Program-made: the position numbers and the translations under genes
From: Kosakonia sacchari
GTDB lineage: Bacteria > Pseudomonadota > Gammaproteobacteria > Enterobacterales > Enterobacteriaceae
Length of the DNA: 64,000 nt
Assembly (NCBI GenBank): GCA_900109485.1
Contig: FOAY01000012.1
Coordinates: 103,907-167,906 of the forward strand
Reading direction: 5' to 3'
Notes under the pieces: model-generated
Databases searched by the model: none
The model's input: only the letters and a program-made list of their open reading frames with translations
What the model was told of the DNA's origin: nothing
In this document: positions 1-8,740 of the stretch, one piece after another
Layout: each line of letters opens with the position of its first letter
How positions within the stretch are numbered: position 1 is the first letter of the stretch

Positions 1-1
1 G

Positions 2-178
2 TTTAACCCGATGGCTTTTACGCGTGATTATGGCGTGATGCTACTGGTCAGCGCCATTTTTGCCCTTACTTGCTGGAAACGTAAGCAGATCAGTAAGGGC
101 GTGGGCGCGCTGCTGTTTAGCGGGTTTATCGTATGGCTGGCGATGCTGTACTGGCTGTCGCCGCTTTTGACTGGATAA
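2..178 (+). CDS. yrbG: YrbG, sodium/calcium antiporter family protein, C-terminal end only (5' truncated by window)
   Basis: An open frame runs from base 2 without a start and ends at TAA 176-178, giving the last 58 residues of a membrane protein. The piece has two hydrophobic stretches, roughly residues 12-22 and 37-57, separated by a basic loop (CWKRKQ). This fits the last helices of the YrbG inner-membrane cation/Ca2+ exchanger, which precedes kdsD in E. coli. Assignment rests mainly on position and on resemblance of the tail to what I recall of E. coli YrbG; the conserved exchanger motifs lie outside the window. kdsD starts 13 bases later. Confidence 0.75.
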   Translation, partial: FNPMAFTRDYGVMLLVSAIFALTCWKRKQISKGVGALLFSGFIVWLAMLYWLSPLLTG

Positions 179-191
179 TCGGATACGCATT

Positions 192-1178
192 ATGTCGCAA
201 ATAGATTTGCAGCCGGGTTTTGACTTTCAACAAGCAGGCAAAGACGTCCTCGAGATTGAACGTGAAGGCCTCGCACAGCTTGATCAATATATCAACCATG
301 ACTTCGCTCAGGCGTGCGAGAAAATGTTTTATTGCGCCGGCAAAGTGGTGGTGATGGGGATGGGCAAATCTGGCCATATCGGCAGAAAAATGGCAGCAAC
401 ATTCGCCAGCACGGGCACCCCTTCCTTTTTTGTCCATCCCGGCGAGGCGGCTCACGGCGATCTGGGTATGGTCAGCCCGCAGGATGTGGTGATCGCCCTG
501 TCGAACTCTGGCGAATCAAACGAAATACTGGCGCTGATCCCGGTACTGAAACGGCTAAAAGTTTCGCTGATCTGTATGACCAGCCGCCCGGAAAGCAGTA
601 TGGCGCGCGCGGCGGATATTCATCTCTGCGTGAAGGTACCTAAAGAAGCCTGCCCGCTGGGCCTGGCGCCGACGTCCAGCACCACAGCCGCGCTGGTCAT
701 GGGCGATGCGCTGGCAGTTGCGCTGTTGAAAGCGCGCGGGTTTACCGCAGAGGATTTCGCCCTTTCTCACCCTGGCGGCGCGCTGGGACGCAAGCTGTTG
801 TTGCGGGTAAACGATATTATGCACACCGGCGACGAGATCCCGCATGTCAGCAAGGCCGCCAGTTTGCGCGATGCGCTGCTGGAAATCACACGCAAAAATT
901 TAGGTATGACGGTGATCTGCGACGATCTGATGAAGATCGAAGGTATCTTTACCGACGGCGACTTACGTCGCGTGTTTGATATGGGTGGAGATGTACGCAG
1001 CATGGGAATTGCCGACGTGATGACACCGGGCGGCATTCGCGTACGGCCTAATACGCTGGCGGTCGATGCGCTGAACCTGATGCAGTCCCGCCACATCACC
1101 TCGGTGATGGTTGCCGATGGCGACCAGTTACTGGGTGTGTTACATATGCATGATTTGCTGCGCGCTGGCGTAGTGTAA
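192..1178 (+). CDS. kdsD: KdsD, D-arabinose 5-phosphate isomerase
   Basis: KdsD interconverts D-ribulose 5-phosphate and D-arabinose 5-phosphate, the first committed step towards the lipopolysaccharide sugar Kdo. The 328-residue product has the family's usual length. It has an N-terminal SIS (sugar isomerase) domain, about residues 40-185, with the phosphate-sugar motifs MGMGKSGHIGRK and SNSGES, followed by two CBS domains from about residue 205 to the end. It lies just after yrbG and 14 bases before kdsC, which acts two steps later in the same pathway. The first ATG of the frame is used; it matches the usual protein start, although no strong ribosome-binding site is visible. Near-identity to E. 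coli KdsD makes the call secure. Confidence 0.97.
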   Translation: MSQIDLQPGFDFQQAGKDVLEIEREGLAQLDQYINHDFAQACEKMFYCAGKVVVMGMGKSGHIGRKMAATFASTGTPSFFVHPGEAAHGDLGMVSPQDVVIALSNSGESNEILALIPVLKRLKVSLICMTSRPESSMARAADIHLCVKVPKEACPLGLAPTSSTTAALVMGDALAVALLKARGFTAEDFALSHPGGALGRKLLLRVNDIMHTGDEIPHVSKAASLRDALLEITRKNLGMTVICDDLMKIEGIFTDGDLRRVFDMGGDVRSMGIADVMTPGGIRVRPNTLAVDALNLMQSRHITSVMVADGDQLLGVLHMHDLLRAGVV

Positions 1179-1192
1179 AGAAGGACATCAGA

Positions 1193-1759
1193 ATGAGTAA
1201 TGCTGGCGCGTCGCTTCCAACCTGTTATGGGCCGGTTAGCGCGCAAGTCATGAGCAAAGCGGAAAAAATTCGCCTGCTGATCCTCGATGTGGACGGCGTG
1301 CTATCCGATGGCCTCATCTATATGGGCAATAATGGGGAAGAGCTAAAAGCGTTTAACGTTCGCGATGGCTACGGGATCCGCTGTGCGTTAACTTCCGGCA
1401 TTGAGATCGCCATTATTACCGGTCGAAAAGCTAAACTGGTAGAAGATCGTTGTGAAACCCTGAAAATTAAGCACCTGTATCAGGGACAGTCGGATAAACT
1501 GCTGGCCTACCGTGAATTACTGGCCAGGCTGGCGCTAACGCCGGAGCAGGTTGCCTATGTAGGTGACGATTTAATTGACTGGCCAGTGATGGCCGAAATT
1601 GGTCTCAGCATTGCCGTCGCCGATGCGCATCCTTTGCTGCTTCCGCGTGCCGATTACGTCACGCGCATCAATGGAGGTCGCGGTGCAGTCCGTGAAGTGT
1701 GTGATTTGTTGCTGCTGGCACAGGGCAAGCTGGATGAGGCCAAAGGGCAATCGATATGA
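1193..1759 (+). CDS. kdsC: KdsC, Kdo 8-phosphate phosphatase
   Basis: KdsC dephosphorylates 3-deoxy-D-manno-octulosonate 8-phosphate to Kdo, a cytoplasmic step in inner-core LPS synthesis. The protein is 188 residues, as in E. coli. It is a compact C0-type HAD phosphatase with the nucleophile motif DVDGVLSDG (aspartates 32 and 34), the second motif IITGR, and the metal-binding GDDLIDWPVM segment. It has no cap domain, consistent with its action as a tetramer. AGAAGGA lies a few bases before the ATG and supports this start. The stop overlaps the lptC start by four bases (ATGA), indicating translational coupling. Confidence 0.97.
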   Translation: MSNAGASLPTCYGPVSAQVMSKAEKIRLLILDVDGVLSDGLIYMGNNGEELKAFNVRDGYGIRCALTSGIEIAIITGRKAKLVEDRCETLKIKHLYQGQSDKLLAYRELLARLALTPEQVAYVGDDLIDWPVMAEIGLSIAVADAHPLLLPRADYVTRINGGRGAVREVCDLLLLAQGKLDEAKGQSI

Positions 1760-2331
1760 GTAAAACCAGACGTTGGGTCATTATTCTACTGGCGCTGGTC
1801 GCTTTGGTACTGATTGGTATTAACCTGACCTCTCAGGATGAGTCTGAACCAACCACAACTGACGACCAGGCGCCAACCTACACCAGCAAACATACCGACA
1901 CGGTGGTTTATAGCCCGGAAGGTGCGCTTAACTACCGCTTGATTGCGCAAAACGTCGAATACTACTCCGTCGATGGCGTGAGCTGGTACGCACAACCCGT
2001 GCTGACAACCTTTGATCAGAACAAAATACCGACCTGGTCGATTAAGTCAGATAAAGCGAAATTAACAAGCGACAGAATGCTTTACCTTTACGGACATGTT
2101 GAGGTCAACGCATTGACAGCAGATGCACAGCTACGAAAAATCACCACGGATAACGCCCAGATCAATCTGGTAACGCAGGATGTTACTTCCGATGATCAGG
2201 TAACATTGTACGGAACAACATTTAATTCCACCGGCCTGAAAATGCGCGGCAACTTACGCAGCAAAAACGCCGAGCTGATTGAAAAGGTTAGAAGCTCCTA
2301 TGAAATTCAAAACAAACAAACTCAGCCTTAA
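1756..2331 (+). CDS. lptC: LptC, inner-membrane component of the LPS transport bridge
   Basis: LptC takes lipopolysaccharide from the LptB2FG extractor and passes it to periplasmic LptA. The 191-residue protein has a single N-terminal membrane anchor at about residues 7-26, followed by a periplasmic beta-jellyroll domain of the OstA/LptC fold. Its start overlaps the end of kdsC and its end overlaps the start of lptA by 32 bases. The three lpt genes here are therefore tightly coupled. The sequence closely resembles E. coli LptC (YrbK) in length and content. Confidence 0.96.
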   Translation: MSKTRRWVIILLALVALVLIGINLTSQDESEPTTTDDQAPTYTSKHTDTVVYSPEGALNYRLIAQNVEYYSVDGVSWYAQPVLTTFDQNKIPTWSIKSDKAKLTSDRMLYLYGHVEVNALTADAQLRKITTDNAQINLVTQDVTSDDQVTLYGTTFNSTGLKMRGNLRSKNAELIEKVRSSYEIQNKQTQP

Positions 2332-2854
2332 CCTGGTTCTCGCCAGTACGCTTTTTGCCGCTGCGCTTCCGGCTTTTGCCGTGACCGGTGATACCGAACA
2401 GCCGATCCATATCGACTCCGATCAGCAGTCGCTGGATATGCAGGGCAATATTGTCACCTTCACCGGCAATGTCGTGGTGACGCAGGGAACCATTAAAATC
2501 AACGCCGATAAAGTGGTGGTAACACGCCCGGGCGGCCAGCAAGGCAAAGAGATCATTGATGGTTATGGCAACCCGGCTACGTTTTATCAGATGCAGGACA
2601 ACGGCAAACCGGTGAAAGGCCACGCTTCACAGATGCACTACGAGCTGGAAAAAGATTTTGTCGTGCTGACCGGTAAAGCCTATCTCGAGCAGCTGGACAG
2701 CAACATCACTGGCGACAAGATCACCTACCTGGTGAAAGAGCAGAAAATGCAGGCGTTCAGCGACAAAGGTAAACGCGTCACCACCGTACTGGTGCCGTCG
2801 CAGTTGCAGGACAAGGGCAACACCCAAACCCCGGCTCCTAAGAAGAGTAACTAA
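2300..2854 (+). CDS. lptA: LptA, periplasmic LPS transport protein
   Basis: LptA forms the periplasmic filament that carries LPS from LptC to the LptD/E translocon in the outer membrane. The 184-residue product begins with a signal peptide (basic start, hydrophobic core, cleavage after PAFA near residue 27). The OstA-type beta-jellyroll repeat follows (PIHIDSDQQSLDMQGN and onward). The frame is also open from a TTG at 2279, but the ATG at 2300 gives the proper signal peptide and matches the family start, so I use it. It lies wholly within the last 32 bases of lptC. The C-terminal tail is polar and lysine-rich. Confidence 0.96.
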   Translation: MKFKTNKLSLNLVLASTLFAAALPAFAVTGDTEQPIHIDSDQQSLDMQGNIVTFTGNVVVTQGTIKINADKVVVTRPGGQQGKEIIDGYGNPATFYQMQDNGKPVKGHASQMHYELEKDFVVLTGKAYLEQLDSNITGDKITYLVKEQKMQAFSDKGKRVTTVLVPSQLQDKGNTQTPAPKKSN

Positions 2855-2860
2855 TTCGTT

Positions 2861-3586
2861 ATGGCAACATTAACTGCAAAGAATCTCGCGAAAGCCTATA
2901 AGGGCCGCCGCGTGGTTGAAGACGTCAGCCTGACCGTTAACTCTGGCGAAATTGTTGGGCTGCTTGGCCCTAACGGCGCAGGGAAAACGACCACCTTCTA
3001 TATGGTGGTCGGGATTGTTCCGCGTGACGCGGGCAATATCATTATTGATGACGACGATATCAGCTTGCTGCCACTGCATGCGCGCGCGCGTCGCGGCATC
3101 GGTTATTTACCGCAGGAAGCGTCTATTTTTCGTCGTCTGAGCGTGTATGACAACCTGATGGCGGTGCTTCAGATCCGTGACGATCTGACTTCCGAACAGC
3201 GCGACGATCGCGCTAACGAATTGATGGAAGAGTTCCATATTGAGCATCTGCGAGACAATATGGGGCAATCCCTTTCCGGTGGTGAACGTCGCCGTGTTGA
3301 AATTGCGCGCGCACTGGCGGCAAATCCTAAATTTATTTTGCTGGATGAACCCTTTGCGGGCGTCGATCCTATCTCGGTTATCGACATCAAGCGCATCATT
3401 GAACACTTACGTGACAGTGGGTTAGGCGTGTTGATTACTGACCACAATGTTCGCGAAACGTTGGCGGTGTGTGAACGAGCTTATATCGTCAGCCAGGGGC
3501 ATTTAATTGCTCATGGTACACCGCAGCAAATCCTTGAAGACGAACATGTTAAGCGCGTATATCTTGGGGAAGACTTCAGACTCTGA
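2861..3586 (+). CDS. lptB: LptB, ATPase of the LPS export transporter
   Basis: LptB is the cytoplasmic ATPase that, with LptF and LptG, extracts LPS from the inner membrane. The 241 residues contain a full ABC nucleotide-binding set: Walker A GPNGAGKT (36-43), the Q-loop LPQEASI, the signature LSGGE (about 138-142), Walker B with LLDE ending at Glu163, and the switch histidine at about 195. It follows lptA by six bases. LptF and LptG are encoded elsewhere in this family of organisms, so the lone ATPase gene is normal. Confidence 0.97.
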   Translation: MATLTAKNLAKAYKGRRVVEDVSLTVNSGEIVGLLGPNGAGKTTTFYMVVGIVPRDAGNIIIDDDDISLLPLHARARRGIGYLPQEASIFRRLSVYDNLMAVLQIRDDLTSEQRDDRANELMEEFHIEHLRDNMGQSLSGGERRRVEIARALAANPKFILLDEPFAGVDPISVIDIKRIIEHLRDSGLGVLITDHNVRETLAVCERAYIVSQGHLIAHGTPQQILEDEHVKRVYLGEDFRL

Positions 3587-3634
3587 TAGGGTAGAGTTTA
3601 TCGAGGTATTTTGTCGGAGAGTGCTGCTCTGAAT

Positions 3635-5068
3635 ATGAAGCAAGGTTTGCAATTAAGGCTTAGCCAACAGCTAGCTATGACGCCGCAACTGCAACAGGCT
3701 ATCCGTCTGTTGCAGCTGTCTACGTTAGAACTTCAGCAGGAACTTCAGCAAGCGCTGGAGAGTAACCCATTGCTGGAACAAGCCGATCTTCATGAAGAAG
3801 TGGATAGCCAACAAACCCAGGAAAATGAAGGCCTGGATACTGTAGACGCGCTCGAACAGAAAGAGATGCCGGAAGAGCTGCCGCTGGACGCCAGTTGGGA
3901 TGAGATTTATACCGCCGGAACGCCTTCCGGCAGCAGCCACGATTATATTGATGACGAACTGCCGATTTATCAGGGGGAAACGACACAGTCTCTTCAGGAT
4001 TACCTGATGTGGCAGGTGGAGTTAACGCCGTTTTCCGATACCGATCGCGCAATCGCAACCTCTATTGTCGATGCGGTCGATGAGACCGGCTATCTTACCG
4101 TGTCGCTTGAGGATGTGCTGGAAAGCATGGGTGATGAAGAAATCGGTCTCGATGAAGTTGAAGCGGTGTTAAAGCGCGTTCAGCGTTTCGATCCGGTTGG
4201 CGTCGCTGCGCGCGATCTGCGCGACTGCCTGTTGATCCAACTTTCCCAGTTCGCGAAAGATACGCCCTGGTGCGAAGAGGCTCGCCTGATCATCAGCGAT
4301 CACCTCGATCTGCTCGCTAACCACGATTTCCGCTCTCTTATGCGCGTCACGCGTCTTAAAGAAGACGTGCTGAAAGAAGCCGTCAATCTGATCCAGTCTC
4401 TGGATCCGCGCCCCGGCCAGTCGATCCAGACCGGCGAACCAGAATATGTCATCCCGGATGTGCTGGTACGTAAACACAACGGGCGCTGGATGGTAGAACT
4501 GAACTCTGACAGCATTCCGCGTCTGCAAATCAACCAGCACTACGCTTCAATGGGCGGCGGCGCGCGCAATGACGCCGACACCCAGTTTATCCGCAGTAAT
4601 TTGCAGGAAGCGAAGTGGCTGATCAAAAGCCTTGAAAGCCGTAACGACACGCTATTGCGCGTCAGCCGCTGCATCGTCGAGCAGCAGCAGGCGTTCTTTG
4701 AACAGGGCGAAGAGTTTATGAAACCGATGGTGCTGGCGGATATCGCCCAGGCCGTCGAAATGCACGAGTCCACGATTTCCCGTGTGACAACTCAGAAGTA
4801 CCTGCACAGTCCTCGCGGCATTTTTGAACTGAAGTATTTCTTCTCCAGCCATGTGAATACGGAAGGCGGCGGCGAAGCCTCGTCAACAGCCATTCGCGCG
4901 CTGGTTAAGAAATTAATCGCCGCAGAAAACCCTGCAAAACCGCTGAGCGACAGTAAGCTGACGACGCTGCTTTCCGATCAAGGAATTATGGTAGCGCGGC
5001 GTACCGTTGCGAAGTATCGAGAGTCTTTATCCATTCCGCCGTCTAACCAGCGTAAACAGCTGGTGTGA
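3635..5068 (+). CDS. rpoN: RpoN, RNA polymerase sigma-54 factor
   Basis: RpoN directs RNA polymerase to -24/-12 promoters and needs an activator ATPase such as NtrC. The 477-residue protein has the glutamine- and leucine-rich activator-responsive region I (first 50 residues), an acidic region II (about 60-110), the core-binding domain, and the C-terminal DNA-binding part ending with the RpoN box [10 protein letters not shown] (454-463). The frame is open from a TTG at 3611, but the ATG at 3635 begins with [13 protein letters not shown], the family start. hpf, ptsN, rapZ and ptsO follow. A likely sigma-54 promoter lies in this same window before yhdW. Confidence 0.97.
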   Translation: MKQGLQLRLSQQLAMTPQLQQAIRLLQLSTLELQQELQQALESNPLLEQADLHEEVDSQQTQENEGLDTVDALEQKEMPEELPLDASWDEIYTAGTPSGSSHDYIDDELPIYQGETTQSLQDYLMWQVELTPFSDTDRAIATSIVDAVDETGYLTVSLEDVLESMGDEEIGLDEVEAVLKRVQRFDPVGVAARDLRDCLLIQLSQFAKDTPWCEEARLIISDHLDLLANHDFRSLMRVTRLKEDVLKEAVNLIQSLDPRPGQSIQTGEPEYVIPDVLVRKHNGRWMVELNSDSIPRLQINQHYASMGGGARNDADTQFIRSNLQEAKWLIKSLESRNDTLLRVSRCIVEQQQAFFEQGEEFMKPMVLADIAQAVEMHESTISRVTTQKYLHSPRGIFELKYFFSSHVNTEGGGEASSTAIRALVKKLIAAENPAKPLSDSKLTTLLSDQGIMVARRTVAKYRESLSIPPSNQRKQLV

Positions 5069-5090
5069 CCCAACCGATAAGGAAGACACT

Positions 5091-5378
5091 ATGCAGCTTA
5101 ACATCACAGGACAAAACGTCGAGATCACTGATGCTTTACGTGAATTTGTGAACAGCAAATTTGCCAAGCTTGAGCAGTATTTCGAAAGGATTAATCAGGT
5201 CTATATTGTGTTGAAAGTGGAGAAAGTGATCCATACCTCGGATGCAACCCTGCATGTAAATGGAGGTGAGTTGCATGCCAGCGCGGAAGGACAGGATATG
5301 TACGCTGCCATCGACGGTTTGATTGATAAACTATCGCGGCAGTTGACAAAACATAAAGATAAACTGAAACAACACTAA
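5091..5378 (+). CDS. hpf: Hpf, ribosome hibernation promoting factor (short form)
   Basis: Hpf binds the 30S decoding region and helps 70S ribosomes pair into inactive 100S dimers in stationary phase. The 95-residue length marks the short Hpf of gamma-proteobacteria, lacking the C-terminal dimerisation domain of long forms. The beta-alpha-beta S30AE fold begins MQLNITGQNVEIT, and the basic tail carries KHKDKLKQH. GGAAG precedes the ATG at 5091 with good spacing; an upstream in-frame extension inside rpoN is ignored. It lies 22 bases after rpoN. A perfect 11-bp hairpin separates it from ptsN. Confidence 0.96.
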   Translation: MQLNITGQNVEITDALREFVNSKFAKLEQYFERINQVYIVLKVEKVIHTSDATLHVNGGELHASAEGQDMYAAIDGLIDKLSRQLTKHKDKLKQH

Positions 5379-5404
5379 TTGTCCGGGCGTTCGTTTGGCG
5401 CGTT

Positions 5405-5431
5405 GCACCCTACCGTAACCCGGTAGGGTGC
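5405..5431 (+). repeat. Perfect 11-bp inverted repeat between hpf and ptsN
   Basis: GCACCCTACCG at 5405-5415 is mirrored exactly by CGGTAGGGTGC at 5421-5431 around a five-base loop. The stem is GC-rich, but no run of T follows, so it is not a standard intrinsic terminator. It may be an RNA-processing or 3'-end-protecting hairpin that sets different mRNA levels for hpf and ptsN. Confidence 0.7.
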
Positions 5432-5459
5432 TTAGCTCTGACGGCGCTTAGGTGAAATT

Positions 5460-5951
5460 ATGATGAATAACGATTCGGCTCTTCAACTGAGCAATGTCCT
5501 TAACCAGGAATGTACACGTAGCGGCGTTCACTGCCAGAGCAAAAAACGTGCTCTGGAAATCATCAGTGAACTGGCGGCAAAACAGCTCGGCCTGCCGCCA
5601 CAGGTCGTTTTCGAAGCCATTCTTACGCGTGAGAAAATGGGCAGTACCGGTATTGGTAACGGTATTGCCATTCCCCACGGTAAGCTGGAAGAGGACACAC
5701 TGCGCGCCGTCGGCGTTTTTGTGCAGCTCGAAATGCCCATAGCTTTCGACGCTATCGATAATCAGCCCGTTGATCTGCTGTTTGCACTGCTGGTGCCGGC
5801 CGATCAAACCAAAACGCATCTTCATACGCTCTCGCTGGTGGCTAAACGGCTGGCGGATAAAACCATTTGCCGTCGCCTGCGCAGTGCGCAGAACGATGAG
5901 GAGCTGTATCAGATAATCACGCAGACAGAAGGCGAAAGCGACGATGCGTAA
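5460..5951 (+). CDS. ptsN: PtsN, nitrogen PTS enzyme IIA (EIIA-Ntr)
   Basis: PtsN is the terminal phosphate acceptor of the nitrogen phosphotransferase relay (PtsP to PtsO to PtsN). In its unphosphorylated form it controls potassium transport and other regulators. The 163-residue protein has the PTS EIIA type-2 fold, with the phosphorylated histidine at residue 73 in the motif AIPHGK. It carries no sugar-transport domain. ptsO lies two genes downstream, after rapZ. Near-identity to E. coli PtsN makes the call firm. Confidence 0.97.
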   Translation: MMNNDSALQLSNVLNQECTRSGVHCQSKKRALEIISELAAKQLGLPPQVVFEAILTREKMGSTGIGNGIAIPHGKLEEDTLRAVGVFVQLEMPIAFDAIDNQPVDLLFALLVPADQTKTHLHTLSLVAKRLADKTICRRLRSAQNDEELYQIITQTEGESDDA

Positions 5952-5993
5952 CGGGAAGAACACCTTTTTTGTCGTTGTGGGGAGAAACGGTTC

Positions 5994-6848
5994 ATGGTCC
6001 TGATGATCGTAAGTGGTCGTTCGGGTTCAGGAAAATCCGTGGCCCTGCGCGCCCTGGAAGATATGGGCTTCTATTGTGTCGATAACCTGCCGGTCGTGCT
6101 GCTGCCGCAACTGGCGCAGACGCTCGCCGATCGTCAGACCTCTGCCGCCGTCAGTATTGATGTGCGTAACATGCCGGAATCACCGGAAATTTTTGAACAG
6201 GCGATGAGCAGCCTGCCTGATGCCTTCTCGCCGCAACTGCTGTTCCTTGATGCTGACCGCAACACGCTGATTCGGCGCTACAGCGATACGCGCCGCTTAC
6301 ATCCGCTCTCCAGCAAGAATTTATCGCTGGAAAGCGCTATCGATGAAGAGAGCAACCTGCTGGAGCCACTGCGTTCCCGCGCGGACCTGATTGTCGATAC
6401 CTCCGAAATGTCGGTACATGAGCTGGCCGAAATGCTGCGCACCCGCCTGCTCGGCAAGCGCGAGCGCGAACTGACCATGGTCTTTGAGTCGTTCGGCTTT
6501 AAGCACGGCATTCCTATCGATGCCGACTACGTCTTTGACGTTCGCTTTCTGCCCAACCCGCACTGGGATCCGAAACTGCGCCCGATGACCGGTCTCGACA
6601 AACCTGTCGCGGCGTTCCTTGACCGGCATACCGAAGTGCACAATTTTATTTACCAGACCCGCAGTTATCTTGAACTGTGGTTACCGATGCTGGAAACCAA
6701 CAACCGTAGCTATCTGACCGTCGCTATCGGCTGTACCGGCGGTAAGCATCGTTCTGTTTATGTCGCCGAACAGCTGGCGGATTATTTCCGCTCGCGCGGT
6801 AAAAACGTTCAGTCCCGTCACCGTACGCTGGAAAAACGCAAAACATGA
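5994..6848 (+). CDS. rapZ: RapZ, RNase adapter protein controlling GlmZ decay
   Basis: RapZ binds the small RNA GlmZ and presents it to RNase E, thereby setting glucosamine-6-phosphate synthase levels for envelope synthesis. The 284 residues include a P-loop GRSGSGKS at about 8-15 in the N-terminal kinase-like domain. The C-terminal RNA-binding domain contains GCTGGKHRS and ends in a basic cluster ([10 protein letters not shown]). The sequence is nearly identical to E. coli RapZ (YhbJ). The last bases overlap the ptsO start by four (ATGA). Confidence 0.97.
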   Translation: MVLMIVSGRSGSGKSVALRALEDMGFYCVDNLPVVLLPQLAQTLADRQTSAAVSIDVRNMPESPEIFEQAMSSLPDAFSPQLLFLDADRNTLIRRYSDTRRLHPLSSKNLSLESAIDEESNLLEPLRSRADLIVDTSEMSVHELAEMLRTRLLGKRERELTMVFESFGFKHGIPIDADYVFDVRFLPNPHWDPKLRPMTGLDKPVAAFLDRHTEVHNFIYQTRSYLELWLPMLETNNRSYLTVAIGCTGGKHRSVYVAEQLADYFRSRGKNVQSRHRTLEKRKT

Positions 6849-7117
6849 CCGTAAAACAAACCGTTGAGATCACCAATAAACTGGGCATGCATGCGCGCCC
6901 GGCGATGAAACTGTTTGAGCTGGTACAGGGATTTGACGCAGAAGTGTTACTGCGCAACGACGAAGGTACCGAAGCGGAAGCCAGCAGCGTGATTGCATTG
7001 CTGATGTTGGATTCCGCCAAAGGGCGGCAAATTGAAGTCGAAGCCAGCGGCCCACAGGAAGAAGAAGCCCTGGCAGCCGTGATTGCCCTGTTCAACGCGG
7101 GCTTTGACGAAGACTGA
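6845..7117 (+). CDS. ptsO: NPr (PtsO), nitrogen PTS phosphocarrier protein
   Basis: NPr is the HPr-like carrier that passes phosphate from PtsP (EI-Ntr) to PtsN. It is 90 residues long with the HPr fold. The phosphorylated histidine is residue 16 in GMHARPA, and the second conserved segment ([11 protein letters not shown]) stands where HPr carries its serine-46 region. The start overlaps rapZ. It is the last gene of the rightward rpoN-group operon and its end lies two bases from the end of convergent mtgA, so no terminator is seen between them. Confidence 0.96.
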   Translation: MTVKQTVEITNKLGMHARPAMKLFELVQGFDAEVLLRNDEGTEAEASSVIALLMLDSAKGRQIEVEASGPQEEEALAAVIALFNAGFDED

Positions 7118-7118
7118 G

Positions 7119-7850
7119 TTAGTACAGCTTATTGCTCTGCAAAAAGCCTTCTCCTCCGAGCTGGCGCATCTGGCGCAGGATCCACGCCTGACGGCTGCGG
7201 ACATAGCCGGATGGCGCTGCCGCCTGGAAACGTATTGGGTTTGGCAGTACTGCCGCCAGCAATGCCGCTTCCGACATAGTTAACCGGCTGGCTGGTTTAT
7301 GGAAATAGCGCTGAGCCGCCTCTTCCACGCCAAACACGCCGTCGCCAAACTCCGCAATATTGAGATACACCGTCAGGATACGCCGTTTCGTCCACACCGC
7401 TTCCATCCCCAGCGTCAGCCCGGCTTCCAGCCCTTTTCGCACCCAACTTTTTCCATCCCATAACAGCAGGTTTTTCACCGTTTGTTGAGAGATAGTCGAT
7501 GCGCCACGAATACGGTTCTCATGGCGTTCATTATGTGAAAGCGCCTTCTGGATCGCGCCAACGTCCAGCCCCCAGTGATCGGGGAAACGCTGATCCTCTG
7601 CTGCGACAACAGCCAGCGCCATCCACGGTGAAATCTCATCCATACTGACCCAGTCGGAATGAGGAACATAGCCAAAGTTACCCGTCAACCAGGCTCCAAT
7701 TTGCCGCTCGGCCATCACGGCAGAAAATGGCACCGGCAGAAAACTGAACAGCACAATGCCGCCGCCCCAGAAAATGGCCAGTACCAGTAAAACCCGCAGC
7801 GCAATACGTTTCAGCATAGTTTTCAGCGGGCCGCGAAAGCCGTTTCTCAT
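7119..7850 (-). CDS. mtgA: MtgA, monofunctional peptidoglycan glycosyltransferase
   Basis: MtgA polymerises lipid II into glycan strands without a transpeptidase domain and is linked to septal synthesis. The 243-residue protein has one N-terminal membrane anchor (about residues 14-37). A family GT51 domain follows, with the catalytic-glutamate motif [12 protein letters not shown] and the conserved [14 protein letters not shown] and [10 protein letters not shown] segments. The length equals the family norm. Its start overlaps the elbB end by four bases, so the two are probably co-transcribed. Confidence 0.95.
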   Translation of the reverse strand: MRNGFRGPLKTMLKRIALRVLLVLAIFWGGGIVLFSFLPVPFSAVMAERQIGAWLTGNFGYVPHSDWVSMDEISPWMALAVVAAEDQRFPDHWGLDVGAIQKALSHNERHENRIRGASTISQQTVKNLLLWDGKSWVRKGLEAGLTLGMEAVWTKRRILTVYLNIAEFGDGVFGVEEAAQRYFHKPASRLTMSEAALLAAVLPNPIRFQAAAPSGYVRSRQAWILRQMRQLGGEGFLQSNKLY

Positions 7851-8500
7851 TCCGCCAGCACCAGTACGCGCGCCACCAGCTTTTCGATCCCCGCCGCAGC
7901 CTGCGCAATATTCTCAGCAAGCATATACGCTGGCGTGGTTACCACTTTATTCTCTTCATCCACCACTATATCGTCCACCGGGCACGGCACATGTTCCGCC
8001 CCCATCTCTTCCAGCACTTCCGCGATATCGACATCCGTACCGATTGTCAGACGCAGCGGGAAGTCGAAAATTTTCGGCAGCAACGCCGGAGAGATACACA
8101 TAAACCCCAGCGGTTTACCCGCCTGATGCATCTCCAGCACGCGCTGTTTAAGCGTATCATCGACGACGCACTCGCTGCCCTGGCTGGCGAAATTACTCAA
8201 ATTTTTGGCGGCGCCAAAACCACCAGGTACAATCAGCGCATCCAGATCATTTACTGATAGTTGTGCCAGCGGCCGGATATTTCCACGCGCAATTCGGGCA
8301 GCTTCGACCAGCACGTTGCGACTCTCAGTCATGACATCACCCGTCAGGTGATTCACCACATCGCTCTGCCATTTATCCGGCGCGAAGCAAACTGCCTCAG
8401 CGCCTGAACGGGCGATCGCCAGTAATGTGATCACCGCCTCATGGATTTCCGCACCGTCATAGACACCCGCGCCGCTAAGAATCACGCCTACTTTTTTCAT
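7847..8500 (-). CDS. elbB: ElbB, DJ-1/PfpI-like glyoxalase III family protein
   Basis: ElbB is a class I glutamine-amidotransferase-like (DJ-1 superfamily) protein; in E. coli it has been linked to isoprenoid phenotypes and weak glyoxalase activity. The nucleophile-elbow cysteine lies in the segment [11 protein letters not shown]. The frame is open from an ATG at 8509, but AAGGA is spaced about eight bases before the ATG at 8500, which also gives the family start [10 protein letters not shown], so I chose that. Where E. coli has SGCGVYDG, this protein reads SGAGVYDG. mtgA follows with a four-base overlap. Confidence 0.92.
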   Translation of the reverse strand: MKKVGVILSGAGVYDGAEIHEAVITLLAIARSGAEAVCFAPDKWQSDVVNHLTGDVMTESRNVLVEAARIARGNIRPLAQLSVNDLDALIVPGGFGAAKNLSNFASQGSECVVDDTLKQRVLEMHQAGKPLGFMCISPALLPKIFDFPLRLTIGTDVDIAEVLEEMGAEHVPCPVDDIVVDEENKVVTTPAYMLAENIAQAAAGIEKLVARVLVLAE

Positions 8501-8614
8501 TTTGCTCATCCTTTATGCAGCGTACCGTCGATAATTAAAAATTTTGATAAGGGAGCCTTGCTTCACACATTTCACTGATTGATGTAACAAATCATTTAAG
8601 ATTTGCTATCTTAT

Positions 8615-8740
8615 GTGCGTGTGGTCGAATTTTTTCAGGCTACGCCCTTGCAAAAAAGAGTAAAAATTACGGCGCAGCTACGGTTTCCCTGGTGTTGGCG
8701 CAGTGTTCGCGCACCCCGGTTAATCCGGGGTCATTTTTTT
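8615..8740 (+). ncRNA. arcZ: ArcZ, Hfq-dependent regulatory small RNA
   Basis: ArcZ lies between elbB and arcB in E. coli, divergent from arcB, and base-pairs with rpoS, flhDC and other mRNAs. Here the same position holds the conserved 3' half: ACGGCGCAGC, then a TTTCCCTGGTGTTGGCGCAG core, GTTCGCGC, and the terminator stem ACCCCGG/CCGGGGT (8713-8719 and 8725-8731) with seven T's. A -10-like TATCTT stands at 8607-8612; the RNA probably starts at about 8615-8619 (GTGCG). The terminator T-tract overlaps the last ten bases of arcB on the other strand. The exact 5' end is inferred. Confidence 0.88.

Noticed and set aside
2279..2299. An earlier TTG start for lptA
   Set aside because: It would add seven residues in front of a normal signal peptide; the ATG at 2300 is the family start.
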